Below are positions 20,771 to 33,278 of a stretch of 64,000 bases of DNA, one piece after another. The DNA lies in the NCBI GenBank assembly GCA_003313425.1, contig NHZP01000086.1, positions 62,001-126,000 on the forward strand, written 5' to 3'. A program made the translations under genes and the position numbers. Every line of letters begins with the position of its first letter. Position 1 is the first letter of the stretch. This DNA comes from Pseudopyrenochaeta lycopersici. Lineage: Eukaryota; Ascomycota; Dothideomycetes; Pleosporales; Pseudopyrenochaetaceae. The notes below the pieces were generated by a model. The model did not search any database, was not told the DNA's origin, and was given only the letters and a program-made list of their open reading frames with translations.

Positions 20771-21818
20771 ATGTCGTCTATCATTGCTGTAGCTGGCGGA
20801 ACGGGCAAGCTTGGCCGTGTAATTGTCGATGAGCTGGTCGCAGCAGGCAGCTTCAAGGTGATTGTCCTTTCTCGGAAGGTAAATCAAGCGATAAGCATAT
20901 CTCAATTTCTAGGCTCACATGTCACCATAGGCTGATGACGCCCAAGAGAAAGAACTGGGGACGCGGGTAGTCGCTATCAATTATAGCGATCCTGATTCGA
21001 TTGCGAGTGTCCTAGAATCGAATAAAGTCGACACTGTCATTTCAATGCTTGATACTCAGAGTGGACTCGATCCAGAACTGGCTCTCATCAAAGCTGCCGA
21101 AAAGTCAACCACAACCAAAAGGTACATTCCCAGTACCTGGGGCGCTAAATACTCCGCCGAGTAAGTCTGTTCATCCCTTTGTGATAGCGCAGATTTGTTG
21201 ATGCATATTCATGCCAGACTAGCTGAAAGGTTCCCCTGGTTCAAGGTGAAATACGATATCTTGCGCTCCGTCGAAAAGAGCTCGTTGCAGTACACGTATA
21301 TCATCAACGGTTACCTTCTCGATTACTATGTTGCCCCTCACGTCAAGTCATACCTGTCTCCCATGCCTGCAGTGCTTGACATAGCGAACAATGCAGCCGC
21401 CATTCCAGGATCTGGCGATGTCCCGGTCACGTTTACCTACAGTTTTGACGTCGGCCGCTTCGTAGCGAAACTCCTCACCCTAGATAAGTGGGAGCCTGAA
21501 TCATACATTATTGGGGACAAGTTAACTTGGAACCAATTTCTCCAGATCGCAGAGGAAGTAAAGGGGGTCAAGTTCAACGTCACGCATGATTCCTTGGATG
21601 CGTTGAGGAGTGGGCAAGCTACGGAGCTTCCTGCCCATAAAATTGAGAACGACGCCTTCCCGAAAGAAACGTTGCGAAGTGCGATGTCCGCGTTCGGTGT
21701 CTTGTTTGTTGAAGGGGTTATGGATTTCAAGCCTGCTCGTACATTGAACGAAATCTTCCCTGATGTCAAACCCAGGAGTGTCGCGGAACTCGTAAAACAG
21801 GCATGGAAGCGTGATTAG
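20771..21818 (+). CDS. NmrA-like / isoflavone-reductase-family protein
   Basis: NAD(P)H-dependent reductase or redox-sensor protein of the NmrA/IFR family, expected in the cytosol. ATG 20771; exons 20771-20878, 20931-21160 and 21218-21818 splice in frame to 312 residues. The N-terminus MSSIIAVAGGTGKLGRVIVD holds the glycine-rich dinucleotide motif GGTGKLG. Next come RYIPSTWGAKYSAE, a frequent IFR-family block, then YTYIINGYLLDYY and FDVGRFVAKLLTLDKW. The C-terminus ends KPRSVAELVKQAWKRD. No lesion seen. Flanked by inverted repeat C arms about 0.8 kb upstream and 0.4 kb downstream, so the gene may have moved or been duplicated as a unit. Substrate unknown. Confidence 0.85.
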
Positions 21819-22209
21819 AGTTATTACTAGAGAATAGACCTAAGATATCAAGAAATTCGATCTGGTGTCCTCGTTTCATTCACCTTCGGCTTATTGTTTT
21901 ACAAAGCACCGGCTTCAAGCGGAACCAAAGATTGGCTGCAAGGATTCTGCATTATGCAAGCGAGTTGCCCTTGGCGTGCTATTGAATTGCGTTGGCAGCT
22001 GTACAAGGACAGGCTCCATTGGTTTGGGCACCTAGCCAGCCGTATTTAGCGTCCGCGAACCGAAAATGCGCCTGATTGAACATGATCCAAATTCAGAGCG
22101 GGAAAAGCACATAACGCTAACTCTAACTGCTCAAACAGGCGCTCTGCAAGGCTGCCCAGAGCGTTTTATTAACGCCGTTCGGTTGATCAATCAATCCTCC
22201 CCATTGTAA
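21819..22209. other. Downstream of the NmrA-like gene
   Basis: No gene recognised between the stop and the right arm of inverted repeat C. Confidence 0.4.
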
Positions 22210-22525
22210 TCAATTAGGACGACCCCCCGAGCTGTTCAGCACTTTCCGGCCATTCATGTCGTTTGTCAAGTGACTTATCTGTCGACTCGGAGCTCGGAGT
22301 ACCGAGCGGCGGGCTGTAGGATACACCTATGCCCTGGAATGATGATAGTCATGCATCGGCGCGACTGTTGGGGCTCTGTCGATCAAGCCTCTAGACTCTC
22401 TCCTGGATTATCTCTGTGCCTTCAGACAGGGGCTTATTCTGCGACTTATACCAGCAAGGGGTATCACCTGACCGTGGATGGTGATATTTTAAACGTCACA
22501 GGCCCATTGCTGTTTGTCTAAATTG
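22210..22525. repeat. Inverted repeat C, right arm
   Basis: Reverse complement of 19686-19985. Its outer 100 bases also match the ends of duplication B copies 1 and 2, so this small block exists three times in the window. Just beyond it, at about 22546, a short piece (tgtcagaatttaatg) resembles the start of the solo LTR at 2141. Confidence 0.65.
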
Positions 22526-23344
22526 ATAGGCTATGTATCTGTCAGAATTTAATGAATCTTTTGGTTGTGATCGTGTTCATTGTTCTCTTCGTTGGTTCTG
22601 TTCTCTCTCCTTTTTAAACACAGACCTGATACATCGGTGATACATAGGTGATACCGTCCACGATGCAGTATTCGCGTACTTTAGCTTCTTATGCCTCTTA
22701 TCTGACAGTATCGGATTAGGGAGAAGTTCAGCAATTTGGTCCATGGTGTACCTAGTCTAGCTGATCTCCTCATTTCTGCGTCGAGAAGTACTCTGCTGGC
22801 TCCAAACAGGCATATCAGGCATATATGAGAACGGAGTTGTTTTGAGAGAAGATTGACAAGCTAATGTCATACTATGAGCCTGGCACCTGCAATTACTGGG
22901 TAAGATCCAAAGGCATAGTTAATATAGTATGGGCCAAAATAGTTGATTGTCCCACTGAACGGAGTGTGTATAATGGGAATGAGAAAAGTAGATGCAGAAA
23001 TAGCATGAAAACAGCGAGAACTCGAAGCGTTTGAAACCATCACTATTTACCGCACGTAGACGCTCGACGTTAGTGTCGATCCACTCCCCAGAACCTAAAT
23101 GAGTTTCCTAGCGCGACTGAGGCACCGTGGTGATGCAATCGGCCCGTGAGTCACATGTGTTGGCGCATCCCAGTCTGACGCTGTGCCAATCGAGGGGCCT
23201 GTTGCAAGCTGAGCCTCCCATGCTAGAGAGCCGTATGTCTTCAGCTCGCACCATGCCTGATAGTATCTCTCCTCAACCCTTTTTCATCGCGGAGTCTCTT
23301 GAACAAGCACAATAGCTTAGGTGTCGCCTCTCGGGTCCCTCTCC
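22526..23344. other. Intergenic, no gene recognised
   Basis: Apart from the LTR-like snippet near 22546, no coding motif or repeat terminus was seen. Confidence 0.35.
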
Positions 23345-23475
23345 TACCAAGGCCAGCCAACATACAGCTTGAGGGACGCACATAAGTAAATGAGCATGAA
23401 TCGCAAGAAATAATGGCTGTGCTGCTGGGAGTTGCCTGTAGTAACATAATTTGTGTTATGGGTGGCGGCCTCGGC
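23345..23475. repeat. Segmental duplication A, copy 3, left part
   Basis: Reverse complement of about 7376-7490 in copy 1 (for example acgcacataagtaaatgagc and cagctgctgggag-type sequence). It ends in the 8 bp gcctcggc (23468-23475) that is repeated at 26627-26634 on the other side of the hAT element. Confidence 0.75.
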
Positions 23476-26400
23476 CAGTGTGGCCAATGGATGGAACGGA
23501 TCGTCGATCCAATCCAACGCCACAAAATCCAGGCGTATCCAGTCCAATCCAAATCCAATCCGGTTCAATCTCAGCCATAGTGGTCTGAGCGGCTGATCAA
23601 TGTGTATTATGGAACTCTCCACATCGCCCATGGGATAATTTCGTTAGAAAATGGTTGGAATGGATTAATCTAAAGTATGATAGAGAGATCTTGCTACAAA
23701 ATATGACGTCTTTTCTCATTCGACCGGCTTTTGCCTTATGTCGATAATACCGGCCTTGTCCCATGAATACAGACACTGCGCTGCCTGTGCTGTACTACAC
23801 TGTAGATGGTTGTGGCGGTCAGTTATCATCATGCCCAATCTACTAAGTATTCTTTCTGGCTCGTTGCTCATTGCCGGAATACGGAGAATATCGATAGCCA
23901 TCTGCGCAAGCTGCGGATACTGGGCTTTGCCAGTCGTTGTCCACCAGGCGATTGGCTCGTCACACTCGATCTGTCCTTGAGTGCAATAGCGGTCATATTC
24001 ATTCTTTCTCTTCTCACGGTTAGCTGTCTGCGCAGCTTTGATACTTCTCATTCGATACGCTTGAATGCCCGTAGGCTCATCATCGCGCGGGTTCTTCTTT
24101 TGGGGTGAGAGGGTATCTAAAATGGGCTGTTGCTTGTAGCTGTCAAGCTAGAGCCTTTTGACTGCTCTCTGCCCGTCTTTGATCCACTTCGGCTGCTTGT
24201 TCCAGAACGCTTCGAGATAATCCTAGTTTTTCGCAGGATCTAGAACAACGGCGGCGAGGTAGACAGGCGAGTCTCTAAGCCTCTGGTAATACTATTGAGC
24301 TTTGTCGATTGCAAGCTTGATTTGGGCCTTAAAATGCTATTCCCCTTGAATAATCTCTTCTGTAGCAGATTCATATGAAGCATAAGCAGTGGTCAGCTCT
24401 TCGAGAATATACTCGATATCCTGAATGACATTTGTCAGCCCGCCGGATGTACCATCATCTAGTCGACCCTGTAGATCTAGCGCCGCCTTATAACATGGCC
24501 TGAGCAGTCTTTCATACTCGGAGAGTATGTCCTAGTCCTTTTCCGTTAACCTATCTGTGACGATATCCTTGCAGATTGCCTCATGCTTAACTGGCAATTT
24601 TGTGCCCTTAGCATTGTTCCGTTTGATTAGCTTCTCTTCTAATTCAAGCCAATAATCGAGAGCACTGCGGAGTTTATTCGCACGACGGAGCATATTGTAG
24701 ACGCTGTTCCAGCGTGAATTGTTGTCTCGGCAGAGCTCGAAGGTTTTGAGGTCGGCTTTTGCTGCCTCGTCACCGGAGTCTTCGATGTATTTCTGCTGTG
24801 CTACGGTACATTAATAACCGAATTTGTCGGAAGGGCAGTAAACTCACCTGCGATCATCTAGCTCGTCGTTGAGGGCTTGAATACGTCCAGACAGCCAGGT
24901 TGTGAAGTTTGCCGACCGGTCTGTTTTTTCTCCAATGCCTCAAACTCTTTTTGGTGTTTTTTAGCATCTGATCCTCCATTTCGAATAAATCTGGGTCCAC
25001 GCCGAAAAGAAGATGGCGAGCAATGAGATTGATAATATGGCCAGAGCAGCGAAGGCGGCGTTTAATAGCAGCAAAACCATACGTCTCTGCAAGAGCATCC
25101 ATTGCCGTATCGTTGTTCGAAGCGTTATCAAGCACAAAGAATCCAATCTTGTTCATGACCTCAAAGTCGTCGATAACCTTGCTGACCCCATCGGCGATGT
25201 TGATACCTGCGTGTGAGCCCAGTTGCTCTGGAGTCTAGAGAAAGATGCATCGAGCCTTAAAGTCCTCGTTGAGAAAGTGAGCGACAATGCCGTTGAGGGA
25301 TAACAGGTTTCCGGAGGTCCAGAGATCAAATGCGAAGTGGACTTTACTCGAAGCATCTTTCAACTCCTTCTTCACTGTCGCTTTATGAAGCTCCAAACCA
25401 TGAGCTACCCAGGCCGAAATCGTGGTATGGGAAGGCATTGCAGGTTCCGCACGGGAAGAGAGGTATCTAATGAGCTCACGGAACGCTGCACTATCAACTT
25501 GACGAAAGGAGACATTGTCATAGACAATCCAACGAACGAGAAGCCTCTGGAATCGATTCGTATCAAATTCGAGCGCTAAATAGTTCATGATTTTCTGTTC
25601 TCGAGGAATAGATGCGTCGAGGCTAGCAGCATCCGCCGTAGAGGGAGCGGGCTTGCCTTTCATTGTCTAGAGCCACCTCTTTGAGGTATCATTGATAACC
25701 TCTTTGTTGTCTTTATCCCAAGCTAGATGATGGATATCTCGTAAATGTGTATTCACGGCAGAGGTACCATTGTCGGTGTTGTAATGGCCACCTTTCCCAG
25801 CCAGATGACATTCCTTACAGAGCCAGAATCTTTTTTTCTTCGTCCCCTGCTCCTCTGTCGGTGCGCCAAACGCCCAGAACCATCCTCGAATCCTCTTCAT
25901 TGAACGTGACAAAGGGATTGAATGTCCAGGAAGCAACCTCCATTGCACCCATGACCAATCGTGGTCCGAATCGGTATAATGGGACTCATTGGCGACGAAA
26001 GCTCGGCCATCCTATCCAGAGAAAGGTTAGTATAAGTGCAAGAGAATTATTTCAGGGCCCTACCGCGGAGAGTGGTGCAGACAGTGCAGAGCATATTGAA
26101 GGAGCAGATAGAGCAACCTTCTCCCCCTCAAATGACCGTAAAGCGTCAACCGTACGAGGTAATAGTGATGTCATGTGACGCAGTAATAACAGTAGTGATA
26201 ACTGCTGCGGAGAGCAAAACAAGGACAATAATTTAATGAGGCATGTTAGATCCAGAGCTAATTTTTTTTGAAAAGGTGCGACACCTTCAACGCCTTGCAA
26301 CTCAGACTTCGTCACCTTGGGCTCGTTTGATAAGGAAGCAAATAGCTATGATTCCTGTGGCTTATGCGCGGAGTATCTGTCGCCCCGTACTCAGAATTAT

Positions 26401-26626
26401 CTTCACGATAATGCGAAGAAATTCGCTCGGAATCAGCCATTCCTCTTAGCTAGCGAATATGGCTTACGCATTGGCACTATAATGCCTCGTTCTCTAATCT
26501 CCACCACAATGTGGCGGCAGTAATTTCGATTTGGATTCATTGGATTCCTCCATCCAATCCAATCCAATCCAAAACGAAGCGGATTGGATGGACAATCCAA
26601 ATAGCTTCCATCCATTGGCCACACTG
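23476..26626 (-). mobile_element. Decayed hAT transposon (hAT-1)
   Basis: 3151 bp flanked by an exact 8 bp target duplication gcctcggc (23468-23475 and 26627-26634), with inverted termini cagtgtggccaatggatgga and its complement. Both subterminal regions are packed with tccaatccaatcc repeats, also seen in hAT-2. The unoccupied site survives in duplication A copy 1. Confidence 0.95.
23716..26000 (-). pseudogene. hAT transposase with many stops and frameshifts
   Basis: Minus strand. BED-type finger region (KRFWLCKECHLAGKGGHYN ... LRDIHHL), then LLVRWIVYDNVSF, HFAFDLWTSGNLLSLNGIV, IGFFVLDNASNNDTAMD and RRLRCSGHIINLIARHLLFG. The dimerisation block is QLAQMAIDILRIPAMSNEPERI. At least seven in-frame stops fall inside the conserved alignment, for example after RWL, FL, KD, GE, AQ, KN and RL, and all seven are TAG. 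There is at least one frameshift near 25900. The element has long been inactive. Confidence 0.85.
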
Positions 26627-27300
26627 GCCTCGGCATTGACAAAACGCCAAAGTGCCCAACTTGCAGCTGGTGGACTCTGGACGATAGAGACTACTTGCCT
26701 AATGCACGACGAGGGCACTGTATCGAACTCCAAGCATACTCGAGTGCCATAGATCCGCCGACCAAGCTTGCGGTACACACGCTGGCTCACGTACCTGCCG
26801 CCATCTAGCACAGTATCGTAGGTCAGGCACGAGCCGGCCGCTAGGGTCCAGTCTGCCGGCCCTAGTGCAAAGTATGTTGGCATTGCCAAGGCGCGGGGCA
26901 TCTGGGCTGGGCCCCACTCTAGCTAGTGTTAATGTAACTCTGGACTGCCATGCTCGGAATTCCGAGTGTGCGCCAAGCATGTCGCAGAGTGCTGAAGTGA
27001 AAGGAGGCACTGCGGGACTCGGACCGAGGGTTGCCGACCATGTTCCGCATGACTGCATGTGAAGACTCGATAGGTTGCGAGACGATCGAATAGAGTCATT
27101 GGTAGGAGCATCATTGATTGCTGACATGTGTGATACTTTCCGGAGGACTAGCGCTGTATTTGTCAGCGTGCACCTACCATGGACATGTCGTACTGGTGGT
27201 GCCCGCTTCTCTGCCTGCGCTCTGCTTCCACAATGCTCTTGTCCGTGATTGTAAATTTCTCCCCATCAGCTAGAGGTCCCCAACATTTTTCAGTGTTGGA
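26627..27300. repeat. Segmental duplication A, copy 3, right part
   Basis: Continues copy 3 after the hAT insertion. 26634-27110 matches copy 1 (inverted) and copy 2; 27110-27300 matches copy 2 only. Ends near ttttcagtgttgg. Confidence 0.75.
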
Positions 27301-27457
27301 ACTATATGAGTACTTGGATGCTGATCATTTCAGCGCTAGACACAGTAGCCACGTCTATGCTAAGGGGAGAGAGGATCTTCTTCAGCGACCGGAATCCCGA
27401 GTTACCTTTTGACCTATAGCGAACCTGGTTCGCCACCCCAATTCAGCCTCCGCCCAG

Positions 27458-29057
27458 ATGCATCACCGCTGGCAGTGTCAGACCTGTGGGACCGCCTTTA
27501 CCCAAAGTCCGAGACTCCACCAGTAACCAATACTCCCCACGGCGCTTGACTGACCACATGCAGGGTCGTCTCTTGTTCGTCACTCTAAGATATGCATCCC
27601 TGGACCTGTGCCCAGTCTGCGACAGAAGGCATGTCGTCAGTGTACAAATTCTAAGACGAAATGCGACTTGCAACGCCCAAACTGTTCTCGCTGCATGCAG
27701 AGGAATATAAGGTGCGAGTATGTCGTGCCTTTGATTACAAGGGGGCCATGGGCGCATCCTTCGCCTGGACCCCACCGACAAGCGACTGAGAAGCACCACC
27801 GCACACCAAGCCTCGCGATTGTTGCAAGGACTGCACCCACTAGCTCTACAGAGAGTCGGGAATCGGCGAGGTATGCACAAGACCACGACCGATTAGAGGA
27901 CAGAGATTGACTAACCCAGCGGCATGTTGGACCTTAACACCAACGCAACACTCACAGGATTCGGTTTCGGCAGTCCTGCGAACTTTACCGGTTCCAATTC
28001 CTCGTCAGCTGCACAATCATTTACTGGCTTCTCATGGCCATCCCCAGAAAGCCTATGCGCTTCTCTCGATATGTCACGGATACAGCACACCTCTGACTTG
28101 TCTGAAGCTCCGCTCGTTAGTGTTAAAAGTACACCTAACTGCTGTGATATTGACTTTGGCTTTTCTCATTCTTACGATGACAAGTGGTTTCTTTGGGCCC
28201 CGGGCCCCACCGGTAGTACACCTCCGCTAGTGAAGCACAGCATGGAGAACCTCCTACGTGTGATGAAGACGTGGCCAAGTATGCTAGCGAAAGGTCTTCA
28301 ACCCCCTCCAATTTTACATTTCACCCACACATCACCCGACAATCTGCAGAAACCAATGGTGAACTGTATCGTACTTGCAAAGATGTGGGTTAATCAGAGC
28401 GAGGGCGCAAGTCAATGTGTTCAGCAAGCAGTCCTCCAAGAGATGCGCTTCTTATTTGAGACAGTGAGTGGGTTTTGCATCGAAAGTATGTTACAATGCT
28501 AAGCTCTCCAGTACCGTACAATAGACGAATGCTACCTCTTATCAGTTATGCAGACACTGGTCATGTATACTATCATGACTATGTTCCCAGGAAAGACCCA
28601 ATCGGCTGTCTGCCTAGTTGACCCTGCCATCTTTCTGTGTCTTCAAAGGGTAGTCTCCTTTGTAGCCAGTACGGGATTGGTGGTACCAGAAGAGAGGGAC
28701 GGTAAGCGACCGACGTGGGAATGTTGGATTCACGTTACCGCCAAGCGCCGTGCTGTCCTCTCGTTGTATTTCTTGCACTGGTCTTATAGCGTATACCATG
28801 GTCTTGAATCATTTGCGTGTAGCGAATTGGGCTTTATGCCAGCTCCAGCGCCAAAGTATCTCTGGCTTGCGGCAAGCGAAGAGAGATGGGAACATCTATA
28901 CAATTGGTGGCTTGCAGAATGGAAAGATTGCCCATACACTATGCGCGATTTCGCTGCAATTCGAGCAGGCACATGCCTTGATAGACGGACCGAAGCCTGG
29001 CTGGAGGATGCAGATGAATTAGGCATTCTCTTCTTTACTACAGGTTCGATCACCTAG
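27458..29057 (+). CDS. C2H2-type plus Zn2Cys6 dual-finger transcription factor
   Basis: Predicted nuclear DNA-binding regulator. The model is exons 27458-27506, 27564-27870, 27920-28463 and 28512-29057, all frame-consistent, 481 residues. The first splice joins CQTCGTAFTQ to RSSLVRHSKIC, making a finger with C-x2-C-x12-H-x3-C spacing. Next is a Zn2Cys6 cluster, ACRQCTNSKTKC then CSRCMQRNIRC. Introns 2 and 3 have standard donors (gtatgc, gtgagt) and a ctaac branch; intron 1 would use the unusual donor gtccga. The rest (LFETYRTIDECYLLSVMQTL ..., RRAVLSLYFLHWSYSVYHG) resembles the variable C-terminal region of such factors. The 3' end is uncertain, since a gttcga donor just before the stop could lead to one more exon. 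No lesion seen. Confidence 0.65.
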
Positions 29058-29474
29058 CATCGGTTGAGTGGTATTAGTCACTTACATGAACAGTCAATGC
29101 AGGAGATCGAGGTGATCCGCGGTTCAATTACGGCAACGGCATCGCTGTCTTGTCAACAGGAGAGTACCAATACTAACAAGAATAGGGTAAAGTAATACTA
29201 TGTAGGTAAACCGTACCACTAAGGTAGAGTTAGACTGCCCCAAGAGGCAAAGATTAGCTAGTAATACAGCTTTGTAAAGAGTTGCTTACGCTTAGAAGCA
29301 ATGTTTACTTGTAACACAGTTTTATAAAAGGACGCTTGCCCCTAAGAGTAAAGATGTCGCACTTAGGTGTGCTGATGATGATGCATCAGGAAGAATTCAT
29401 GATGAGCAGAAAAGTTGTATTGTGTGTGTATTGTGCCTTGCTCTGGTGAACCTGACCCCGCACGTCTTAGATTA
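29058..29474. other. Intergenic up to the pogo element
   Basis: Contains an imperfect 50-60 bp repetition around 29230-29350 (gccccaagaggcaaag, gcttagaagcaatg, gcccctaagagtaaag with cagctttgtaaa/cagttttataaa). No gene recognised. Confidence 0.35.
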
Positions 29475-30231
29475 ACGTGTTCCACAAGCGAGCCGATCAA
29501 ACAAGCGAACCGATCAGTAGCCCTACAAGTTAAGCAATTGATCCACTTTACCAAACTACAACGCATAGAATAAATAATATATAAACTACTATGCTGTTTT
29601 TCGGTGCTTTGGGCACGTACGAGCAGTGTGTTCAAGCAACTCACACATACTGCACTTGCGTGGGGCGCGTGTTCGAGGCTCACGAGACATTGTACGAGCC
29701 TCGCTCTGAAGGACATCCTCTTCAATTTGCGCCTCCACCTGACGCTCGTGTATCTTGTCCTGGCCATCCTGGATAGTACACATATATCCCCCTTCAATAG
29801 TTGTACGAAACTGAGCTTTCTTCCGCTTTTGTCGTGCATTTTCAGCTCGAAGTGCTGCGTTCTCAACCTCAAGAATTGCCTTCTCATGTACGGCCTTCTC
29901 ATAGCCCTTTAGCAGCTGCTGAAAGGCACGCTCTGTTGGAGAGCGAGAGGTTTTCGCACGACGCCTACGTTGATCTTGAATGTGCTTCGCCTAGCGCTTA
30001 ACCTCAGTAAGGTTCTGAGGTGTTTTTAACTCCCATTCGGAGCCCTCGGTATGTACTGGACTTAGAGTCCGTACGACAGGCAGTAAGCTACTAAGGACTT
30101 GTTCTGGATCGTATGGAACAAGGCCGGTAGCTCGAAAACCACTCTCGATATTTTTTGCCGTAATTGCTTTGCTATGTGCGGAGTAGTAGACGTCAAAGAA
30201 GTCTTCTTTCGTGATGCGATTGATGCCAAGC

Positions 30232-33200
30232 CAGTGATGTTATTGGATTGGATTGGAGCTGGATCCGAGGTTCGATCCAATCCAGTCCAGAAGGTAAGGC
30301 CTATAGGCTCCTGGTTCTCCAATATGGATCCAATAGCATTATTTCCCTTTTCGGCGATTAGTAAGCAGATTCAAGTGTAAGAGATGCATGCTGTATATTT
30401 AAATTCTATAGGGAAAACCTATCAAATTCGCCAGTAGTACTTTTCTCTTCCATTATACAGGGCTCTTCCTCACTGCTACCCGCCTCGCTGCCACCCTCCT
30501 CAACGCCCTCTCCCCTTTCTGCACCCTGGCCACCAGACGTCACTTCACCACCTGTCTCGCCTTCCATCGAACCTCTCTCAGAGTTATCGAAAGCGTGGCG
30601 CTCAGGGCGTCCATACCAAGCCCGCAGGCATTCGCTCGCCTCAATTATATCCATCTGGAGTCGTGAACGACGATCCGTAAGGAGGAGCTTAGCACTGCTG
30701 AATAGGCGTTCGCAATCATCTGACATGGGAGGCACGGCCAATATGTCAAGGGCCATACGGGCTAAGTCCGTTTGCGAGTGATAACGCTCGTTCCAGTACT
30801 GAATAAGGTCGAATTCTTCGTCGTCGTTGAGGCGTATAACATCAGTACTGATAAACTCGTTGTAGTGGTTAATTGCAGGTACATCAAGATCGGATTCCAG
30901 TTCTAGGTGACATAGTTTTAGACGCTTGTGATTCCTAATAGAACTGAACGATTTCTCCTTCAAAACTGGGGCCTTGGATACGTGGTTAGGAGTAGGGACG
31001 TCTCCAGCGAACTTGCCTCTATATTCGTCAACCCAGAACTCCCTGACAGCATCAACGGCTGTTTGAATCCAGGGCTGCTTATCGTTGTTCCCATTCCAGA
31101 CTTGATGGTACCATTGGTTCTTGAGAGTTGGATTTAACGAAATAGCGGCGTAGTAAGCCGGTGATTCGTCGGCCTTGTTGTAGTACTGCTCGCATTTCTG
31201 CCATGCAACTTCAGCAGCAGCGGCAAGCCAATTGTAGTCGTCAGCTTCGTTCAGCTTATCCTGACTATGGCCACGCTTTCGAAGGGCGTCTTTGGCAAGC
31301 TGTTCGAATTTCTGTCGGGCAATTTGGATTTCATCAATTAGCCAGTGCAACGACTGAAAATGATCCGCAAGAGTCCACTGCTTCCCTTCATTCATTAGGG
31401 TAGCCTCGTAGAACGTCTCAAGTTGGTCATGGAGGTGGCCGAGTTCGTCCCATTGCCGTGGGGTTAGGCGGTCGTCTAGGACATCTTTTGTGCCTGACGG
31501 AGGCTCGTATTGATCACAAAAGAGCTGAATACGTTCTTTAACGTTAAGGGCGCGTCCGATAGACAGAAAGTATGAGTTCCAACGCGTGGACTGGCTCTGA
31601 ATAACCTATAAAGAAAGTAGCATTAGTACCTTACTAACATCCTTAACTGCGGGTTGTGGCCGAAGGAACTCACCTCTAATCCATCAAATGCAGCTAGATC
31701 ACCGCCAATCTCAATTGATCTAAAGAACTGACGACGTTGAGGACTGGCCCGAATATATCATACGACATTGTGGAGCCTTCCTATGGCACCGCGCTTCCTC
31801 CAGAGCTCACCAATTCGCTTCAAATCCCCTTCGCGATATGCAGCTTCAAGGTCCCTGCAAATCTTCTCTGCGTCCTTTCCGATGATAAAAGCCTGCGCGC
31901 AGAGGTTGGCAATATGGCCAAAACACCGAAGACGTCGTCGTAGGCGCTGCTTTTTACTCATATTTGGATAAAGAGCTTGAAGGACCAGGTCAACGCAGGT
32001 ATCATTTGAACTCGCGTTATCTGCCATAAAGTACCCAATTCGGCCACTAATCTTATAGTCGTCGAATATATGGAGGAGGACATCCGCCATATTCTCGCCT
32101 GAATGTTCGCCAGCGAGTTCACGAAGCGCAAGAACAGCTGTTCGTCGCTTGCCCTTTTTGTCGATGAAGTGAGCGACACAACCGAGTATGGCCAGATAAT
32201 TAGGTGACGTCCATAAGTCAAACGAAATCGACACATTGCTGTGGGCCTCTTCCATGTCCAGACGCAGCCTCTCCTTCCGTGCGTCAAACGCCTCTTTAAT
32301 CCACCTGCGAATTACCAGCCTGGCCTTTAGGAGGAGCTTTGTTAGGCCAGGAAAGATGTAAAAGAGGAGTTCGCGGAAGTAGGCATTCTTAATCTGAAAG
32401 AAGGCGATATGGCAATAGACGATCCACTGAATGAGAAGTTCCTTAAATTCGTCAAACCGGCGTCTGAATACAAGGGTGGATATATTATTGAAGTCAATGA
32501 TTGATGGCTGTGACGAACCCTTCTTTCTCGGGTTGAATTCACCAGTCTTCCTATCAATTTGGTGTTTTGATTCGAGGTGGTCTAGGGCAGTAGTATTACC
32601 GTTTCCGGATGTTGGAAGCTCCTGCTGGTGATGTTTTTGTTCGCATAAGTAACAGTACCAGAACCTCTTCGTCGGATCCTGCTTGAACTGGATATCCTCG
32701 CCATACATCCAAACAATGGACGTCCTCTTCCTATTATGCTTCTGGGGCTTCGCCAAAACGCGGCAGCGGACATACTGCTTCCCATTCAGTTTAAACTCGT
32801 CGGGCTCGATCAACGTGTTATCGGCGACGTCATTTCGGCGAGGGCTGATAGATGATGGGGCAAGAATAATTCTGTCGGTATCTGTGGCCTTAGAGCAGCC
32901 GCTGAAGTAGCTTTTGATCGTCATGGTGTTACTGATAAGTGGACCGTATGGGCATGTCTGCCATATCGAGAGTACTTCAATAGATGTGCGTGACGCGTTT
33001 TCCCAAAGAATTTTATTAGGAAACATCGTCCTTGTAGCATTACGCGGTATGACAGACGCGTGTATTGGTGCTTGGTGCTGCTACAACAAATTCGCTTGAG
33101 TCGCTACCTGTCTAATCGAGTTTAGCCTTTGCCCAGTTGGGTTAAGTCATTGGAGCTCCAGGAGCCTACAGCGAATCGATCCAATCCAATCCAAATATTT

Positions 33201-33278
33201 GAGGCACCGGATCCACCCCATCCAAATACGATCCACGCCAGTCCAATCCAAATGCCCTCCAATCCAATAACATCACTG
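30232..33278 (-). mobile_element. hAT transposon (hAT-2) inside the pogo element
   Basis: 3047 bp with an 8 bp target duplication tgccaagc (30224-30231 and 33279-33286) and inverted termini cagtgatgttattggattgg and complement. The subterminal ccaatccaatcc arrays are shared with hAT-1, so the two belong to related families, but this copy is far better preserved. Confidence 0.95.
30406..32924 (-). pseudogene. hAT transposase, near-intact, one TGA stop
   Basis: Likely start ATG 32924 (MTIKSYFSGCSKATD). The BED-type finger (FWYCYLCEQKHHQQ ... LDHLESKH) comes first. SISFDLWTSPNYLAILGCV, IGYFMADNASSNDTC, RRRLRCFGHIANLCAQAF and SQSTRWNSYF follow. The C-terminal dimerisation block is TDLARMALDILAVPPMSDDC. 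An intron fits at 31606-31673 (GTGAGT...TATAG). The only lesion is a TGA at 31758-31760 (HNVV-stop-YIRASPQRR), where Arg is expected, so CGA to TGA. The acidic Gly/Glu-rich tail ends at 30406. Possibly silenced only recently. Confidence 0.85.
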
